The translations under genes were made by a program, and so were the position numbers. The notes beneath the pieces are model-generated. The model worked only from the letters and a program-made list of their open reading frames with translations. It was not told where the DNA came from and did no database searches. Positions 15,468-25,180 of a stretch of DNA of 64,000 nucleotides are shown here, piece by piece. Source of the stretch: SIG653 sp964509125 (lineage in GTDB: Bacteria; Bacillota; Clostridia; Oscillospirales; CAG-382); assembly GCA_964509125.1 (NCBI GenBank), contig CAZDVZ010000004.1, forward strand, positions 8,915 through 72,914. Direction: 5' to 3'. The stretch's first letter is position 1. Each line of letters begins with the position of its first letter.

Positions 15468-16385
15468 ATGCCAATCAAAATACCGAACTCGCTTCCCGCA
15501 GCAGATATACTTTCACGGGAAAATATATTCATAATGGATGAAAACAGAGCAATGGCTCAAGACATTCGCCCGTTAAAAATAGCAATATTAAATTTAATGC
15601 CTACAAAAATTGTTACGGAAACACAATTACTGAGATTGCTTTCCAATACACCTCTACAAGTAGATATAAGCTTTATGAACACCGTTTCAAGAGTTTCACG
15701 TCACACACCCGCAGACCATTTAACAGAATTTTATGGTACTTTTAATGATTTCAGACATATGAAATTTGACGGAATGATCATTACAGGTGCACCCGTTGAA
15801 CATCTTGATTTTTGCGATGTTGACTACTGGGACGAGCTTTGCGAAATATTCGAATGGACAAAACACAATGTTTTTTCAAAGCTTTATATTTGTTGGGGGG
15901 CTGTAGCGGCTCTTAACTATCATTATGGAATCCAAAAAGTTAATTTTGACAAAAAGCTTTCGGGAATATTTTCCCATAACACGTTAATTCCTTCTCATCC
16001 GCTTACAAGGGGGTTCGACGAAGAGTTTAGAGTTCCCCATTCTCGTTTTTCGGGAGTATCTGAAAAGGATATTAAAAAAACGGGCTCTCTTGATCTTTTG
16101 GCATCATCTCCCGTTGCGGGACCTTATTTGATTGCTTCGAAGAAGTATAGAGAAGTATTTTTAACAGGACATCCCGAATATGATTTTGACACCTTGGCAA
16201 AAGAATATACAAGAGATATGGAAAAAGGGTTGTCACCTTCGATTCCGGAAAATTATTTTCCGGATAATAACCCTGCATTGACCCCAAAAAATCTTTGGCG
16301 TTCACACGCACATTTGCTATTTTCCAATTGGCTTAATTATTGTGTATATCAAGGTACCCCATACAATACAGAAGAAATAATCTAA
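15468..16385 (+). CDS. metA: Homoserine O-acetyltransferase (MetA-type)
   Basis: The enzyme acylates homoserine for methionine synthesis. Starting from the ATG at 15468 (GGAG upstream; the TTG at 15456 is rejected), the catalytic residues fall exactly at the family numbers: C142, H235 and E237. Residue 111 is Glu (in GAPVEH). In this family Glu111 marks acetyl-CoA use, and Gly marks succinyl-CoA, so the product should be O-acetylhomoserine despite the common succinyltransferase label. The gene is 11 bp upstream of nadA, an unusual pairing, and heads the long plus-strand run. Confidence 0.94.
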   Translation: MPIKIPNSLPAADILSRENIFIMDENRAMAQDIRPLKIAILNLMPTKIVTETQLLRLLSNTPLQVDISFMNTVSRVSRHTPADHLTEFYGTFNDFRHMKFDGMIITGAPVEHLDFCDVDYWDELCEIFEWTKHNVFSKLYICWGAVAALNYHYGIQKVNFDKKLSGIFSHNTLIPSHPLTRGFDEEFRVPHSRFSGVSEKDIKKTGSLDLLASSPVAGPYLIASKKYREVFLTGHPEYDFDTLAKEYTRDMEKGLSPSIPENYFPDNNPALTPKNLWRSHAHLLFSNWLNYCVYQGTPYNTEEII

Positions 16386-16396
16386 AGGTGTGAACC

Positions 16397-17308
16397 ATGG
16401 AAAAAAATATCAAAGACAAGATCTTAAAATTAAAGCGAGAAAAAAATGCATATATCGTTGCACATTATTATCAACCACTTGAAATCCAGCTTATTGCTGA
16501 TGATGTGGGTGATTCCTTTGAACTTGCAAAAAAATGCGTGAAAACAGATTCAAAAATTATAATTTTCTGCGGTGTACATTTTATGGGAGAAAGCGCAAAG
16601 ATTTTATCACCTGATAAACGAGTCTTTGTGCCCGCAGAAAACGCGGGATGTCTTATGGCCGATATGATCACGCCCGAAAAGCTATTGGAACTGAAAAGAA
16701 TGCATCCCGATGCCGCCGTGGTTTGTTACATCAACTCCTCGGCATCGGTTAAAGCCCTCTCAACAATTTGTTGCACATCATCTAACGCAGAAAAAGTTGT
16801 TGCATCGCTCCCTCACAAAAAAATAATTTTTGCACCGGATAAAAATTTGGGAGAATATGTATCAAAACTTTTTCCCGAAAAAGAGTTTATATTATACGAC
16901 GGCTGCTGTCCCATACATCACAATGTTACGGCTTTGGAAATGTATCAAATGAAACAAACATTTCCAAATGCTTGTTTTTTGGCACATCCGGAATGTAAAG
17001 CGGAAGTTTCTGACATTGCAGATGTTGTCGGCAGCACTTCAAAGATATTAAAGCATTGCGAAGAATCCGCCGCGAATGAATATGTTATAGCAACAGAAAT
17101 AGCCATAGAACAACGTCTATCTCACTATTTTCCAAACAAAAAATTCCACACCGCTTCTCCAAAACTTATTTGCGAAGATATGAAAAAAACTACATTGGAA
17201 AAAATTTACATGTCTCTGCTTAACGGAGAAGGCGAAATTATTTTAGAGCAAAATGTTTCTGAGAAAGCCTATGAGGCATTAAAAAGGATGATGGAAATAA
17301 ATGCGTAG
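16397..17308 (+). CDS. nadA: Quinolinate synthase
   Basis: NadA condenses iminoaspartate with dihydroxyacetone phosphate to give quinolinate, using a [4Fe-4S] cluster. The 303-residue protein has the expected N-terminal IVAHYYQPLEIQ, the VCYINSSASVKA and CCTSSNA region with one cluster cysteine, FLAHPECKAEV with the second and ICEDMKKTTLEK with the third. Its short length is typical of the Firmicute/thermophile type. It overlaps nadB by 8 bp, so nadA and nadB are coupled. Confidence 0.97.
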   Translation: MEKNIKDKILKLKREKNAYIVAHYYQPLEIQLIADDVGDSFELAKKCVKTDSKIIIFCGVHFMGESAKILSPDKRVFVPAENAGCLMADMITPEKLLELKRMHPDAAVVCYINSSASVKALSTICCTSSNAEKVVASLPHKKIIFAPDKNLGEYVSKLFPEKEFILYDGCCPIHHNVTALEMYQMKQTFPNACFLAHPECKAEVSDIADVVGSTSKILKHCEESAANEYVIATEIAIEQRLSHYFPNKKFHTASPKLICEDMKKTTLEKIYMSLLNGEGEIILEQNVSEKAYEALKRMMEINA

Positions 17309-18857
17309 ATATTTATTTAACTCACAAAAAATAAAGGAAGCAGATATATACGACTTTGATGCAGTAGTGGTCGGAAGCGGAATTGCAGGACTATATGCGG
17401 CTTTGCATCTTGATTCGGGTATGCAATGTGCAGTTATAACCAAAGCAAATATCGATGAAAGCAACTCATATCTTGCTCAAGGAGGAATTGCGGCGGTTTT
17501 GACTGAAGATGATACTTATATCGCACATATCGAAGATACTTTAAAAGCCGGAGCAGGACTTTGTGATCCGGAAGCTGTAAAAGTTCTGGTAGAAGAAGGG
17601 CCGGAAAATATAAAAACTCTCATCGATATGAAAATACCCTTTGATGTAAATAGTGAAGGCGATCTCCACATCACCAGAGAAGGAGGTCACCGAGTTCGTC
17701 GCATCGTACACTGTGGCGGAGATGCTACGGGAAAAGAAACCACAAAACAACTTGGAAGACTTGCTTTTACCAAAGAAAATCTTCACTTTTTTATGGAATC
17801 ATACCTTGTAGATATTTTAACTGACGAAAAGGGTGTTTGTGGAGTTGTATGCTTTGTGGGAGAAGAATATAAAATATTACGAACCTCAAATGTAATTCTC
17901 GCTACAGGTGGATGCGGACAAGTTTATGCATACACCACAAACCCTCTCGGCTCAGTAGGAGACGGAATTGCTGCCGCCGCAAGAGCGGGAGCTAAGATCC
18001 ACAATATGGAAATGGTACAGTTCCATCCCACAACACTAATACCAAAGGAAAACACTGACCGGCTTTTTTTGATTTCCGAGGCCGTAAGAGGCGAAGGCGC
18101 AATTCTCAAAAATCATATGGGCGAGCCTTTCATGAAAGGGAAGCATGAAATGGCAGATCTTGCGCCAAGAGATATCGTAACACGAGAAATTTTAAAGGAG
18201 CTTGATAGAACAGAAACAGACAGAGTATATTTAGATTGCAGCGCTATGACAAAAGAGTTTTTTGCCAAAAGATTCCCCACCATCAATAAAGAGTGTCTAA
18301 AAAGAGGAATCTGCGTTCCGCAAGATTACATTCCCGTTCGTCCTGCACAGCATTATCTAATGGGCGGAGTTAAAACAGATCTTAACGGAATGACGAATAT
18401 AAATGGATTATATTGCTGCGGCGAAGCCGCTGAAAGCGGGATCCACGGAGGTAATAGACTCGCTTCCAATTCAGTTTTGGAATGTCTTGTTTTCGGACGA
18501 AGAGCTGCACGTTCAATAAATGAAAAAAAGCGAACAGTGAGAAAAATCGAACTGCATAATGAATTTTCCGAAAGCATGGGTCCCATACTGAGTAACGAAA
18601 AATTAAATATGTATTTTTCTGAAATCAAGATGACCATGTCAAAATATGTAGGTGCAGTAAGATCCCCAAAAGGGCTTAAGAATGCATACGAAAAAATATC
18701 ACTCATTTACAATGATATGGAAAATTCCGATTTAACAAAACCATATGATTATAAAATATATAATATGTGCCAAGTATCAATGATGATAATAGAAAGCGCT
18801 ATGAATCGTCAAGAAAGTATCGGCGCACATTATATCGTGGAGGACTATGATGACTAA
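17301..18857 (+). CDS. nadB: L-aspartate oxidase
   Basis: NadB is the FAD enzyme that oxidises aspartate to iminoaspartate, the substrate of NadA. The 518-residue product has the N-terminal dinucleotide-binding GSGIAGLYAAL, the SNSYLAQGGIAAV segment, the EGGHRVRRIVH active-site loop and the HGGNRLASNSVLECLVFGRRAA flavin signature near the C-terminal part. It belongs to the succinate dehydrogenase flavoprotein family, but the arrangement nadA-nadB-nadC fixes the assignment. It overlaps both neighbours by 8-11 bp. Confidence 0.97.
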   Translation: MRRYLFNSQKIKEADIYDFDAVVVGSGIAGLYAALHLDSGMQCAVITKANIDESNSYLAQGGIAAVLTEDDTYIAHIEDTLKAGAGLCDPEAVKVLVEEGPENIKTLIDMKIPFDVNSEGDLHITREGGHRVRRIVHCGGDATGKETTKQLGRLAFTKENLHFFMESYLVDILTDEKGVCGVVCFVGEEYKILRTSNVILATGGCGQVYAYTTNPLGSVGDGIAAAARAGAKIHNMEMVQFHPTTLIPKENTDRLFLISEAVRGEGAILKNHMGEPFMKGKHEMADLAPRDIVTREILKELDRTETDRVYLDCSAMTKEFFAKRFPTINKECLKRGICVPQDYIPVRPAQHYLMGGVKTDLNGMTNINGLYCCGEAAESGIHGGNRLASNSVLECLVFGRRAARSINEKKRTVRKIELHNEFSESMGPILSNEKLNMYFSEIKMTMSKYVGAVRSPKGLKNAYEKISLIYNDMENSDLTKPYDYKIYNMCQVSMMIIESAMNRQESIGAHYIVEDYDD

Positions 18858-19686
18858 CAACAGATTTGACAGTATTATTTTTTCATGTTTTAATGAAGAT
18901 ATGCCCTACGGAGATATTACAACAGAATCGGTTATTAAAGACGGTACATTAGCTGAAGGATATTTCGTTGCCAAAGATGACGGCGTTATTTGCGGAATGG
19001 AAATTGCGAAACGCGTCTTTGAACTTTCAGGCGGAAATGTTACCCTTGATTGTTTTGTAAAAGATGGAGAAGAGGTCTCCAAAGGACAAAAGATTGCTTT
19101 TGTAAAAGGAGATGCAAAATCCATTTTAATGGGTGAACGAACAGCTTTAAACCTTATGCAAAGAGCAAGTGGAATTGCAACGGCTACACGAAAAGCGGTT
19201 AAAGCCGTAGAGGGTACAAATGCAAAAATAACCGATACAAGAAAAACAATGCCCGGTCTTAGACTTCTTGACAAATTTGCAGTTAAGGTTGGAGGGGGAT
19301 ATAACCACAGAACCGGACTTTCCGATGGAGTTTTAATTAAAGATAACCATATTGCAGCAGCAGGTGGAATTGCAAACGCAGTTTCATTTGCCAGAAATAA
19401 TATTCCTCATACTTTAAAAATTGAAGTAGAAACAGAAAATATACAACAGATAAAAGAGGCCCTCGAAGCAAAAGCAGACATTATTATGCTTGACAACATG
19501 AATAACGAACAAATGAAAGAAGCTGTTTTGCTTATTAACGGCAGAGCCATTACCGAAGCAAGCGGAAATATGGGTGAAAGAGATCTTTTGTCCGTTGCTC
19601 AAACCGGTGTTGACATTATTTCCATCGGCGCATTGACTCACTCCGTAAAAGCTTTGGATATCAGCTTGAAATTTTCGATAATTTAG
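18847..19686 (+). CDS. nadC: Nicotinate-nucleotide diphosphorylase (carboxylating)
   Basis: NadC converts quinolinate and PRPP to nicotinate mononucleotide, completing the de novo branch started by NadB and NadA. The 279 residues include the GDITTESV start, the ERTALNLMQRASGIAT helix, TRKTMPGLRLLDKFAVKVGGGYNHR with the quinolinate-binding Arg/Lys/His residues, and IMLDNM. Two adjacent ATG codons follow GGAGG; either may be used. It overlaps the nadB stop. Confidence 0.97.
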   Translation: MMTNNRFDSIIFSCFNEDMPYGDITTESVIKDGTLAEGYFVAKDDGVICGMEIAKRVFELSGGNVTLDCFVKDGEEVSKGQKIAFVKGDAKSILMGERTALNLMQRASGIATATRKAVKAVEGTNAKITDTRKTMPGLRLLDKFAVKVGGGYNHRTGLSDGVLIKDNHIAAAGGIANAVSFARNNIPHTLKIEVETENIQQIKEALEAKADIIMLDNMNNEQMKEAVLLINGRAITEASGNMGERDLLSVAQTGVDIISIGALTHSVKALDISLKFSII

Positions 19687-19703
19687 TTTATAAGGAGCAT
19701 AAA

Positions 19704-20711
19704 GTGTTTGAAATCATACTAAAGGATTTGAATATAGATTTTGTTTTTAAATTGTTTGGAACATACGAATCGAATGTTAAATTAGTTGAAAACGCTCTGT
19801 CGGTAAAGCTCTTAAACCGTGGAGACGGTTTGAAAATTCAAGGAGAGGATAGCAAAAATGTTGAAAACGCAAAAATTGTTATTCAGCAACTTGAAAAACT
19901 ATCTCCCGTAAGTTCTGAGCTTGACGAAAACACAATTAACTATGTAATAGCAGAAGTGCTTGAAGGAAAAAGTGATGAACTTTCAGCTTTGTACAGTAAT
20001 TGCATTTGCCTAACGGGAAAAGGAAAGCCTATTAAAGCAAAAACGGTAGGACAGCAAAAATACGTAAATCTTATAAAAACAAACACAGTAATTATGGGTG
20101 TAGGCCCCGCAGGTACCGGTAAAACATTTCTTGCCGTTGCTATGGCGGTAACCGCTTTAAAAGATAAAAAAATCTCAAAGATAATTTTAACAAGACCTGC
20201 CGTTGAAGCAGGTGAAAAGCTGGGCTTTTTACCCGGCGATCTTCAAAGTAAAATTGATCCTTATCTTCGACCCCTTTATGATGCTTTGGGCGAAATGTTG
20301 GGAAATGAAAGTTTTCAAAAACATTTAGAAAAAGGAACCATTGAGATTGCACCGCTTGCTTATATGCGAGGCAGAACATTAGATGATGCTTTTATAATAC
20401 TTGACGAAGCTCAGAATACAACACCCGAACAGATGAAAATGTTTTTAACAAGGCTTGGGAATAATTCAAAAGCCATTGTAACCGGAGACGTAACTCAAAT
20501 AGACCTACCTTTCATGAAAAAAAGCGGATTGATTGAAGCTCTTGATATTTTGGAAGGAATTGACGGCATTGCGATCTTTCGTTTTTCTCACAAAGATGTT
20601 GTAAGACATCCATTGGTTCAAAAGATTATTCTTGCATACGAAAAAAACGATACCAAAAAACGTAAAGAAGGCGAAGAAAAACAAAAAAGGAGATTTAAAC
20701 CTCTAAGATGA
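19704..20711 (+). CDS. phoH: PhoH family ATPase
   Basis: PhoH-like proteins are RecA-fold ATPases linked to RNA metabolism and conserved next to ybeY. The 335-residue product has an N-terminal KH-like region, the P-loop GPAGTGKT near residues 134-141, and LDEAQNTTPEQMKMFLTRLG as Walker B/switch. The C-terminus is highly basic. Translation starts at GTG (19704), behind AAGGAG. It overlaps ybeY by 4 bp, and the phoH-ybeY-era order matches other Firmicutes, although the usual dgkA/cdd genes before era are missing. Confidence 0.94.
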   Translation: MFEIILKDLNIDFVFKLFGTYESNVKLVENALSVKLLNRGDGLKIQGEDSKNVENAKIVIQQLEKLSPVSSELDENTINYVIAEVLEGKSDELSALYSNCICLTGKGKPIKAKTVGQQKYVNLIKTNTVIMGVGPAGTGKTFLAVAMAVTALKDKKISKIILTRPAVEAGEKLGFLPGDLQSKIDPYLRPLYDALGEMLGNESFQKHLEKGTIEIAPLAYMRGRTLDDAFIILDEAQNTTPEQMKMFLTRLGNNSKAIVTGDVTQIDLPFMKKSGLIEALDILEGIDGIAIFRFSHKDVVRHPLVQKIILAYEKNDTKKRKEGEEKQKRRFKPLR

Positions 20712-21154
20712 CAAAAGTATATTACAAAAACACAACAGACAAAAAAATTTCAAGAAGTACAATTTGCAAAATAAAAAAAGTTATTAAACTGACTGTCGAA
20801 GAATCATATCCCGATCATTTATTTGAAGTTTCCGTAACAATATGTGATGATACCTATATTCATCAATTGAACAAGGAGTACCGCGGTAAAGATAAATCAA
20901 CAGATGTTCTCTCCTTCCCTATGCTTGAATTTGACACACCGAATATAGTCACATTACTGGGAGACATTGTTATATCAGTAGATACGGCAGAAAAACAAGC
21001 GCAAGAGTTTGGAAACTCTCTTGAACGAGAATTGTGCTTTCTCGCCGTACATTCTTCCCTGCATCTTTTGGGCTATGACCACGAAACAAGTGAAGAAGAC
21101 GAAAAATACATGTTATCCAAACAAAAAGAAATTTTAGGAAAGGCAGGACTTTAA
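20708..21154 (+). CDS. ybeY: Endoribonuclease YbeY
   Basis: YbeY is a zinc-dependent RNase involved in 16S rRNA 3'-end maturation and 70S quality control. The metal motif HxxxHxxxxxH is formed by H115, H119 and H125 in the 148-residue product, and STDVLSFPM precedes it. The start overlaps the phoH stop and era follows after 1 bp. Confidence 0.96.
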   Translation: MTKVYYKNTTDKKISRSTICKIKKVIKLTVEESYPDHLFEVSVTICDDTYIHQLNKEYRGKDKSTDVLSFPMLEFDTPNIVTLLGDIVISVDTAEKQAQEFGNSLERELCFLAVHSSLHLLGYDHETSEEDEKYMLSKQKEILGKAGL

Positions 21155-21155
21155 A

Positions 21156-22052
21156 ATGTCACAAAAGACTGCTTTTATCACCATATCAGGAAAACCCAAT
21201 GTTGGTAAATCCACATTATTAAACGCACTTTTGGGTGAAAAGGTTGCTATAGTTTCAAAAAAACCTCAAACTACCAGAAACAGAATAACGGGAATACTTA
21301 CAAAAGGTGAAAACCAATATGTTTTTACTGATACACCCGGACTTCACAAACCGAAAAATCTGTTAGGAAAATACATGATGACCGTTGCCGGAAACGCCGC
21401 TGCTGATGCAGATATTATTTTCTTTGTAATTGACGTTTCAAGCGGGCCGGTTTCTGATAACGAAAAAGAAACCCTCAAAAAAATCACAAAAACAAACGAA
21501 AATGTTTTTCTCATTATAAACAAGGTTGACAAGACAAATAAAACAGAGATAGCAAAAACAATTTCCTCACTCGCCTCCGAAATGGAATTTAAAGCGGTTA
21601 TTCCTATATCCGCATTAAATGGAGAGGGAATTGATATTATTCTTGACGAGGTAGATCCTTTGCTTGTTGAATCTCCCCACTTTTTTCCGGATGATATATA
21701 TACCGATCAACCTGAAAGACAAATCGTTGCCGAAATAATTAGAGAAAAATGTCTACGCCTAATGGAAGACGAGATTCCACACGGTGTCGCCGTAGTTATT
21801 GAAGAATTTAAAGAAAAAAAAGATATTCTTTCCATAAGAGCAGAAATATACTGTGAGAAAGAAGCTCATAAAAGAATTATAATCGGGAAAAACGGAAGTA
21901 TGCTTAAAAAAATCGGTATGTATGCCAGAGAAGATGCGGAAGCTGTTTTCGGAACAAGAATATACTTGGATCTTTGGGTGAAAGTAAAAGAAAATTGGCG
22001 CGAAAGACAAAGCCTTGTAAATAATTTTGGCTACAATGAAGCAAATGAATAA
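21156..22052 (+). CDS. era: GTPase Era
   Basis: Era binds the 3' end of 16S rRNA during 30S assembly. The 298-residue protein has the G1 motif GKPNVGKST (12-20), DTPG in FTDTPGLHKP, NKVD, and a C-terminal KH domain with IIIGKNGSMLKKIG. It follows ybeY by 1 bp and its 3' end overlaps recO. Confidence 0.98.
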   Translation: MSQKTAFITISGKPNVGKSTLLNALLGEKVAIVSKKPQTTRNRITGILTKGENQYVFTDTPGLHKPKNLLGKYMMTVAGNAAADADIIFFVIDVSSGPVSDNEKETLKKITKTNENVFLIINKVDKTNKTEIAKTISSLASEMEFKAVIPISALNGEGIDIILDEVDPLLVESPHFFPDDIYTDQPERQIVAEIIREKCLRLMEDEIPHGVAVVIEEFKEKKDILSIRAEIYCEKEAHKRIIIGKNGSMLKKIGMYAREDAEAVFGTRIYLDLWVKVKENWRERQSLVNNFGYNEANE

Positions 22053-22848
22053 TTTTATTTCCGGATTGGTAATAAAAGAAGAACCATACGGAGAAAAAGC
22101 TAAACTTCTCCATGTTTTGACCCAGGACGCAGGCATTTTAAAAATGAAGGCGCCGGGAGCGTATAATCTTAAAAGCTCAACTCATTCTGCAGTGCAGCTT
22201 TTTACTTTTAGCGAATTTTCTTTAGCAAAAGGTAAAAACGGATTTCTCACAATAACAGGTGCCACAGCCAAAAACAACTTCTTTGGGATACGAACCAACA
22301 TAGAAAGCTATGCTTTGGCTTGCTATTTTTCATCTTTAATATCCCGTGTGGCTGTTAATGATATTTCTTCGTCGGAAATACTAAGATTAACAATGAACTG
22401 TCTTTACGCAATGTCTGATTTAAAATACAAACCAGAAAGAGTAAAGCCTATTTTCGAAATAAGACTTGCGGTCATTTGTGGATTTTCTCCCAATTTTACC
22501 AATTGTACCGTGTGCGGATATCCCGCCGAAACCTTTTTGTTCGATTTATTCTCCCCGGGGCTGTTATGTTCAAAATGCAAAAACAACTTAGGGAACATGG
22601 TAAAAAGTGACAGATATTTTACACTGACAGAAAAAACAATCTCTGTTATTTCTTATTTATCAATTTGCGATATGAAACAATTATTTAAGTTTAAGCTTTC
22701 CGAAAATGATGAAGTTAAACTTAGAAATTTTGCAGAATCATTTGTTACAACAATTTTTGAGAAAACGCCCAAAACCCTCACTTTTTATAATCACCTGATG
22801 AGGAGTATGCAGAATGAAAAACTTCGACAAAAGCAAGAAAATACTTGA
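22036..22848 (+). CDS. recO: DNA repair protein RecO
   Basis: RecO loads RecA on SSB-coated DNA in the RecFOR pathway. The protein has the N-terminal OB-fold start (SGLVIKEEPYGEKAKLLHVLT), the helical RecO_C domain, and an intact zinc finger made of CTVCG and CSKCK. I start at the ATG at 22036, overlapping the end of era by 17 bp; an ATG 9 nt later is equally possible. It overlaps mutS2 by 35 bp. Confidence 0.94.
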   Translation: MKQMNNFISGLVIKEEPYGEKAKLLHVLTQDAGILKMKAPGAYNLKSSTHSAVQLFTFSEFSLAKGKNGFLTITGATAKNNFFGIRTNIESYALACYFSSLISRVAVNDISSSEILRLTMNCLYAMSDLKYKPERVKPIFEIRLAVICGFSPNFTNCTVCGYPAETFLFDLFSPGLLCSKCKNNLGNMVKSDRYFTLTEKTISVISYLSICDMKQLFKFKLSENDEVKLRNFAESFVTTIFEKTPKTLTFYNHLMRSMQNEKLRQKQENT

Positions 22849-25180
22849 ATTTGATAAAATACTTACAAGTGTCGCCTCTCTTGCCGCTACAGAGGGAGCC
22901 AAAAAAGCAATATTAAACACTGTTCCTTCAACTGATGTTATTACCGTTTTAAGGTTACAAAAAGAAACAACAGACGCAAAGGAACTTTCCGTAAAGAAAG
23001 GCCGTCCTCCTTTTGGCGGCGCGAAAGACATTACAGAAGGATTGGAAAGAGCTAAAAAAGATGCAATTCTCTCACCGCGCGAACTTTTGGACGTGGCATA
23101 TCTTTTGAGAACAGTTTCATCATTGAAACGCTATTATAGCGGACATGATGAAAACAACTCGCTTAATATTTATTTTGTTTCTCTGCTTGAAAATCAATAT
23201 TTAGAAAAGAAGATAACTACATCCATTATCGCAGAAGATCTTATTGCGGACGAAGCTTCTGATGAGCTTTACAGAATACGCAAGGAAATAAGAAAATGCG
23301 AAAACAGCATAAGAGACACGCTTTCTAAATATACAACAGGTCAAAGATCAAAATACTTGCAAGAAAATATTGTTACAATACGCGGCGGAAGATACGTAGT
23401 TCCTGTTAAAGCAGAACATAAAAATGAGTTTCCCGGTCTTGTGCATGATTCTTCTTCATCCGGGGCTACCCTATTTATTGAGCCCATGGCTATTTTGGAA
23501 AGCAACAACAAACTGAGAGAACTTTCAGCAAAAGAAAAATTCGAAATTGAAAAAATTTTGTCAGATCTTTCAACTGAAGTTGGGAAATTTTCCGGACCTT
23601 TAGCCATTAATTATAAAGCAATTTGCGATATCGATACCATATTTGCAAGATCGGAATATTCATACCGACTGAACGCCTCACCTGTTGAATTTTCAACTGA
23701 CACAAAAACAATAAAACTGGTAAAAGCGAGGCATCCGCTCCTTCCTAAAGATACGGTTGTACCAACAAGCCTTGAATTTGGAGGTAAAACCACTTCTCTC
23801 GTTATTACAGGCCCAAACACAGGAGGTAAAACCGTAACTCTTAAAACTATTGGGCTAATGGCTTTGATGGCACAGTCCGGATTTCATTTACCTGCAAATT
23901 ATGGTACCGTTTTGCCTATTTTTAATGCATTTTTTCCAGACATAGGCGACGAACAGAGCATTGAACAATCTCTTTCCACTTTTTCTTCCCACATGGTCAA
24001 TATCGTTAATATAATAATGAATTGTGATGAGCATTCTTTGGTTTTGTTTGATGAGATCGGCGCCGGTACAGACCCCGTAGAAGGTGCGGTTCTTGCCATA
24101 TCAATTTTAGAATTTATAAAACAAAAGGGAGCTTTGCTTGCGGCAACTACCCATTATGCAGAGCTAAAATTATATGCATTGGAAAACGAAGATGTTTTAA
24201 ACGCAAGTTGTGAATTTGATGTAGAATCTTTAAAACCAACATACAGGCTTGTGGTGGGGCTTCCCGGAAAATCCAACGCATTTGCTATTTCGAGCAGACT
24301 TGGTATGCCGAGCCATATAATCGATAGAGCAAAATCGATTATGAAAGAAGAAAATTCAAAATTTGAAGAAGCTATAAGGAAACTCGAAGAAACAGAAAGC
24401 TATTTGGAAAAAGAAAAGCAACGCGCCGCTAAAGCTAAGAATGACGCCGAAGAAATGCTTGCCAAAGCTATGGTACGTTGCAAAGAAATGGAAGATAACG
24501 CTAAAAGAGAATTGGACAAGGCAAAAGAAAATGCTGCAAGAATTCTTTCGTCCGCCAAATCATCAAGCGATTTTGTTTATGATGAACTAACGAGACTTCA
24601 AAAAGAGAAAGATAAGTCAGACTTAAAGTCTGCGATGGCAGAAGCAAGAAGCAAAATACGCTCTGCCCTTGGTGCCGCAAGCGAACATCTTTCGGACTTT
24701 TCCGAAAATGAAGCTGAGGAAGAAACTTCCCAAGACTTAAAAATCGGAGACAGCGTAAAAATCAAAGGGCTTGATCAAGTTGTTACAATCCTTGACATAA
24801 TCGGTGAAAACGCCATTGTTAAAACAGGAATGGCAAAGACAAAAATCAGTCTTTCCAAATTGATACCGGTACCGGACGATGTATCTGCAAAAAAATCTTC
24901 CAACAAAGGAATTACGGTTCCCCACAGAACCGAAGCGCTTAGCAAAGAAATTGATCTTAGAGGCCAAACCGGAGATGATGCGTGGTTTATGGTAGATTCT
25001 TATTTGGATTCTGCAAAAATAGCCGGATATGAAACAGTAAGGCTTGTTCACGGAAAAGGGACGGGCGCTTTAAAAGCGGCACTTTGGAAATATTTAAAAA
25101 ACGACAAAAGAATCCGCTCCTTCAGGTTGGGCAGATATGGAGAGGGAGACACCGGTGTAACCGTTGTTGAGCTAAAATGA
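22814..25180 (+). CDS. mutS2: Endonuclease MutS2
   Basis: MutS2 is the MutS-like ATPase that lacks the mismatch-recognition domain. It is known for suppressing recombination and for ribosome-collision sensing. The 788-residue protein has core/lever helices, the P-loop GPNTGGKT (333-340), a Walker B LFDEIGAGTDPVEG, a long charged coiled coil at about 510-640 and a C-terminal Smr nuclease domain (about 715-788) with LRGQTGDDA and VHGKGTGAL. It is translationally coupled to tcdA downstream by an overlapping stop/start. Confidence 0.97.
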   Translation: MKNFDKSKKILEFDKILTSVASLAATEGAKKAILNTVPSTDVITVLRLQKETTDAKELSVKKGRPPFGGAKDITEGLERAKKDAILSPRELLDVAYLLRTVSSLKRYYSGHDENNSLNIYFVSLLENQYLEKKITTSIIAEDLIADEASDELYRIRKEIRKCENSIRDTLSKYTTGQRSKYLQENIVTIRGGRYVVPVKAEHKNEFPGLVHDSSSSGATLFIEPMAILESNNKLRELSAKEKFEIEKILSDLSTEVGKFSGPLAINYKAICDIDTIFARSEYSYRLNASPVEFSTDTKTIKLVKARHPLLPKDTVVPTSLEFGGKTTSLVITGPNTGGKTVTLKTIGLMALMAQSGFHLPANYGTVLPIFNAFFPDIGDEQSIEQSLSTFSSHMVNIVNIIMNCDEHSLVLFDEIGAGTDPVEGAVLAISILEFIKQKGALLAATTHYAELKLYALENEDVLNASCEFDVESLKPTYRLVVGLPGKSNAFAISSRLGMPSHIIDRAKSIMKEENSKFEEAIRKLEETESYLEKEKQRAAKAKNDAEEMLAKAMVRCKEMEDNAKRELDKAKENAARILSSAKSSSDFVYDELTRLQKEKDKSDLKSAMAEARSKIRSALGAASEHLSDFSENEAEEETSQDLKIGDSVKIKGLDQVVTILDIIGENAIVKTGMAKTKISLSKLIPVPDDVSAKKSSNKGITVPHRTEALSKEIDLRGQTGDDAWFMVDSYLDSAKIAGYETVRLVHGKGTGALKAALWKYLKNDKRIRSFRLGRYGEGDTGVTVVELK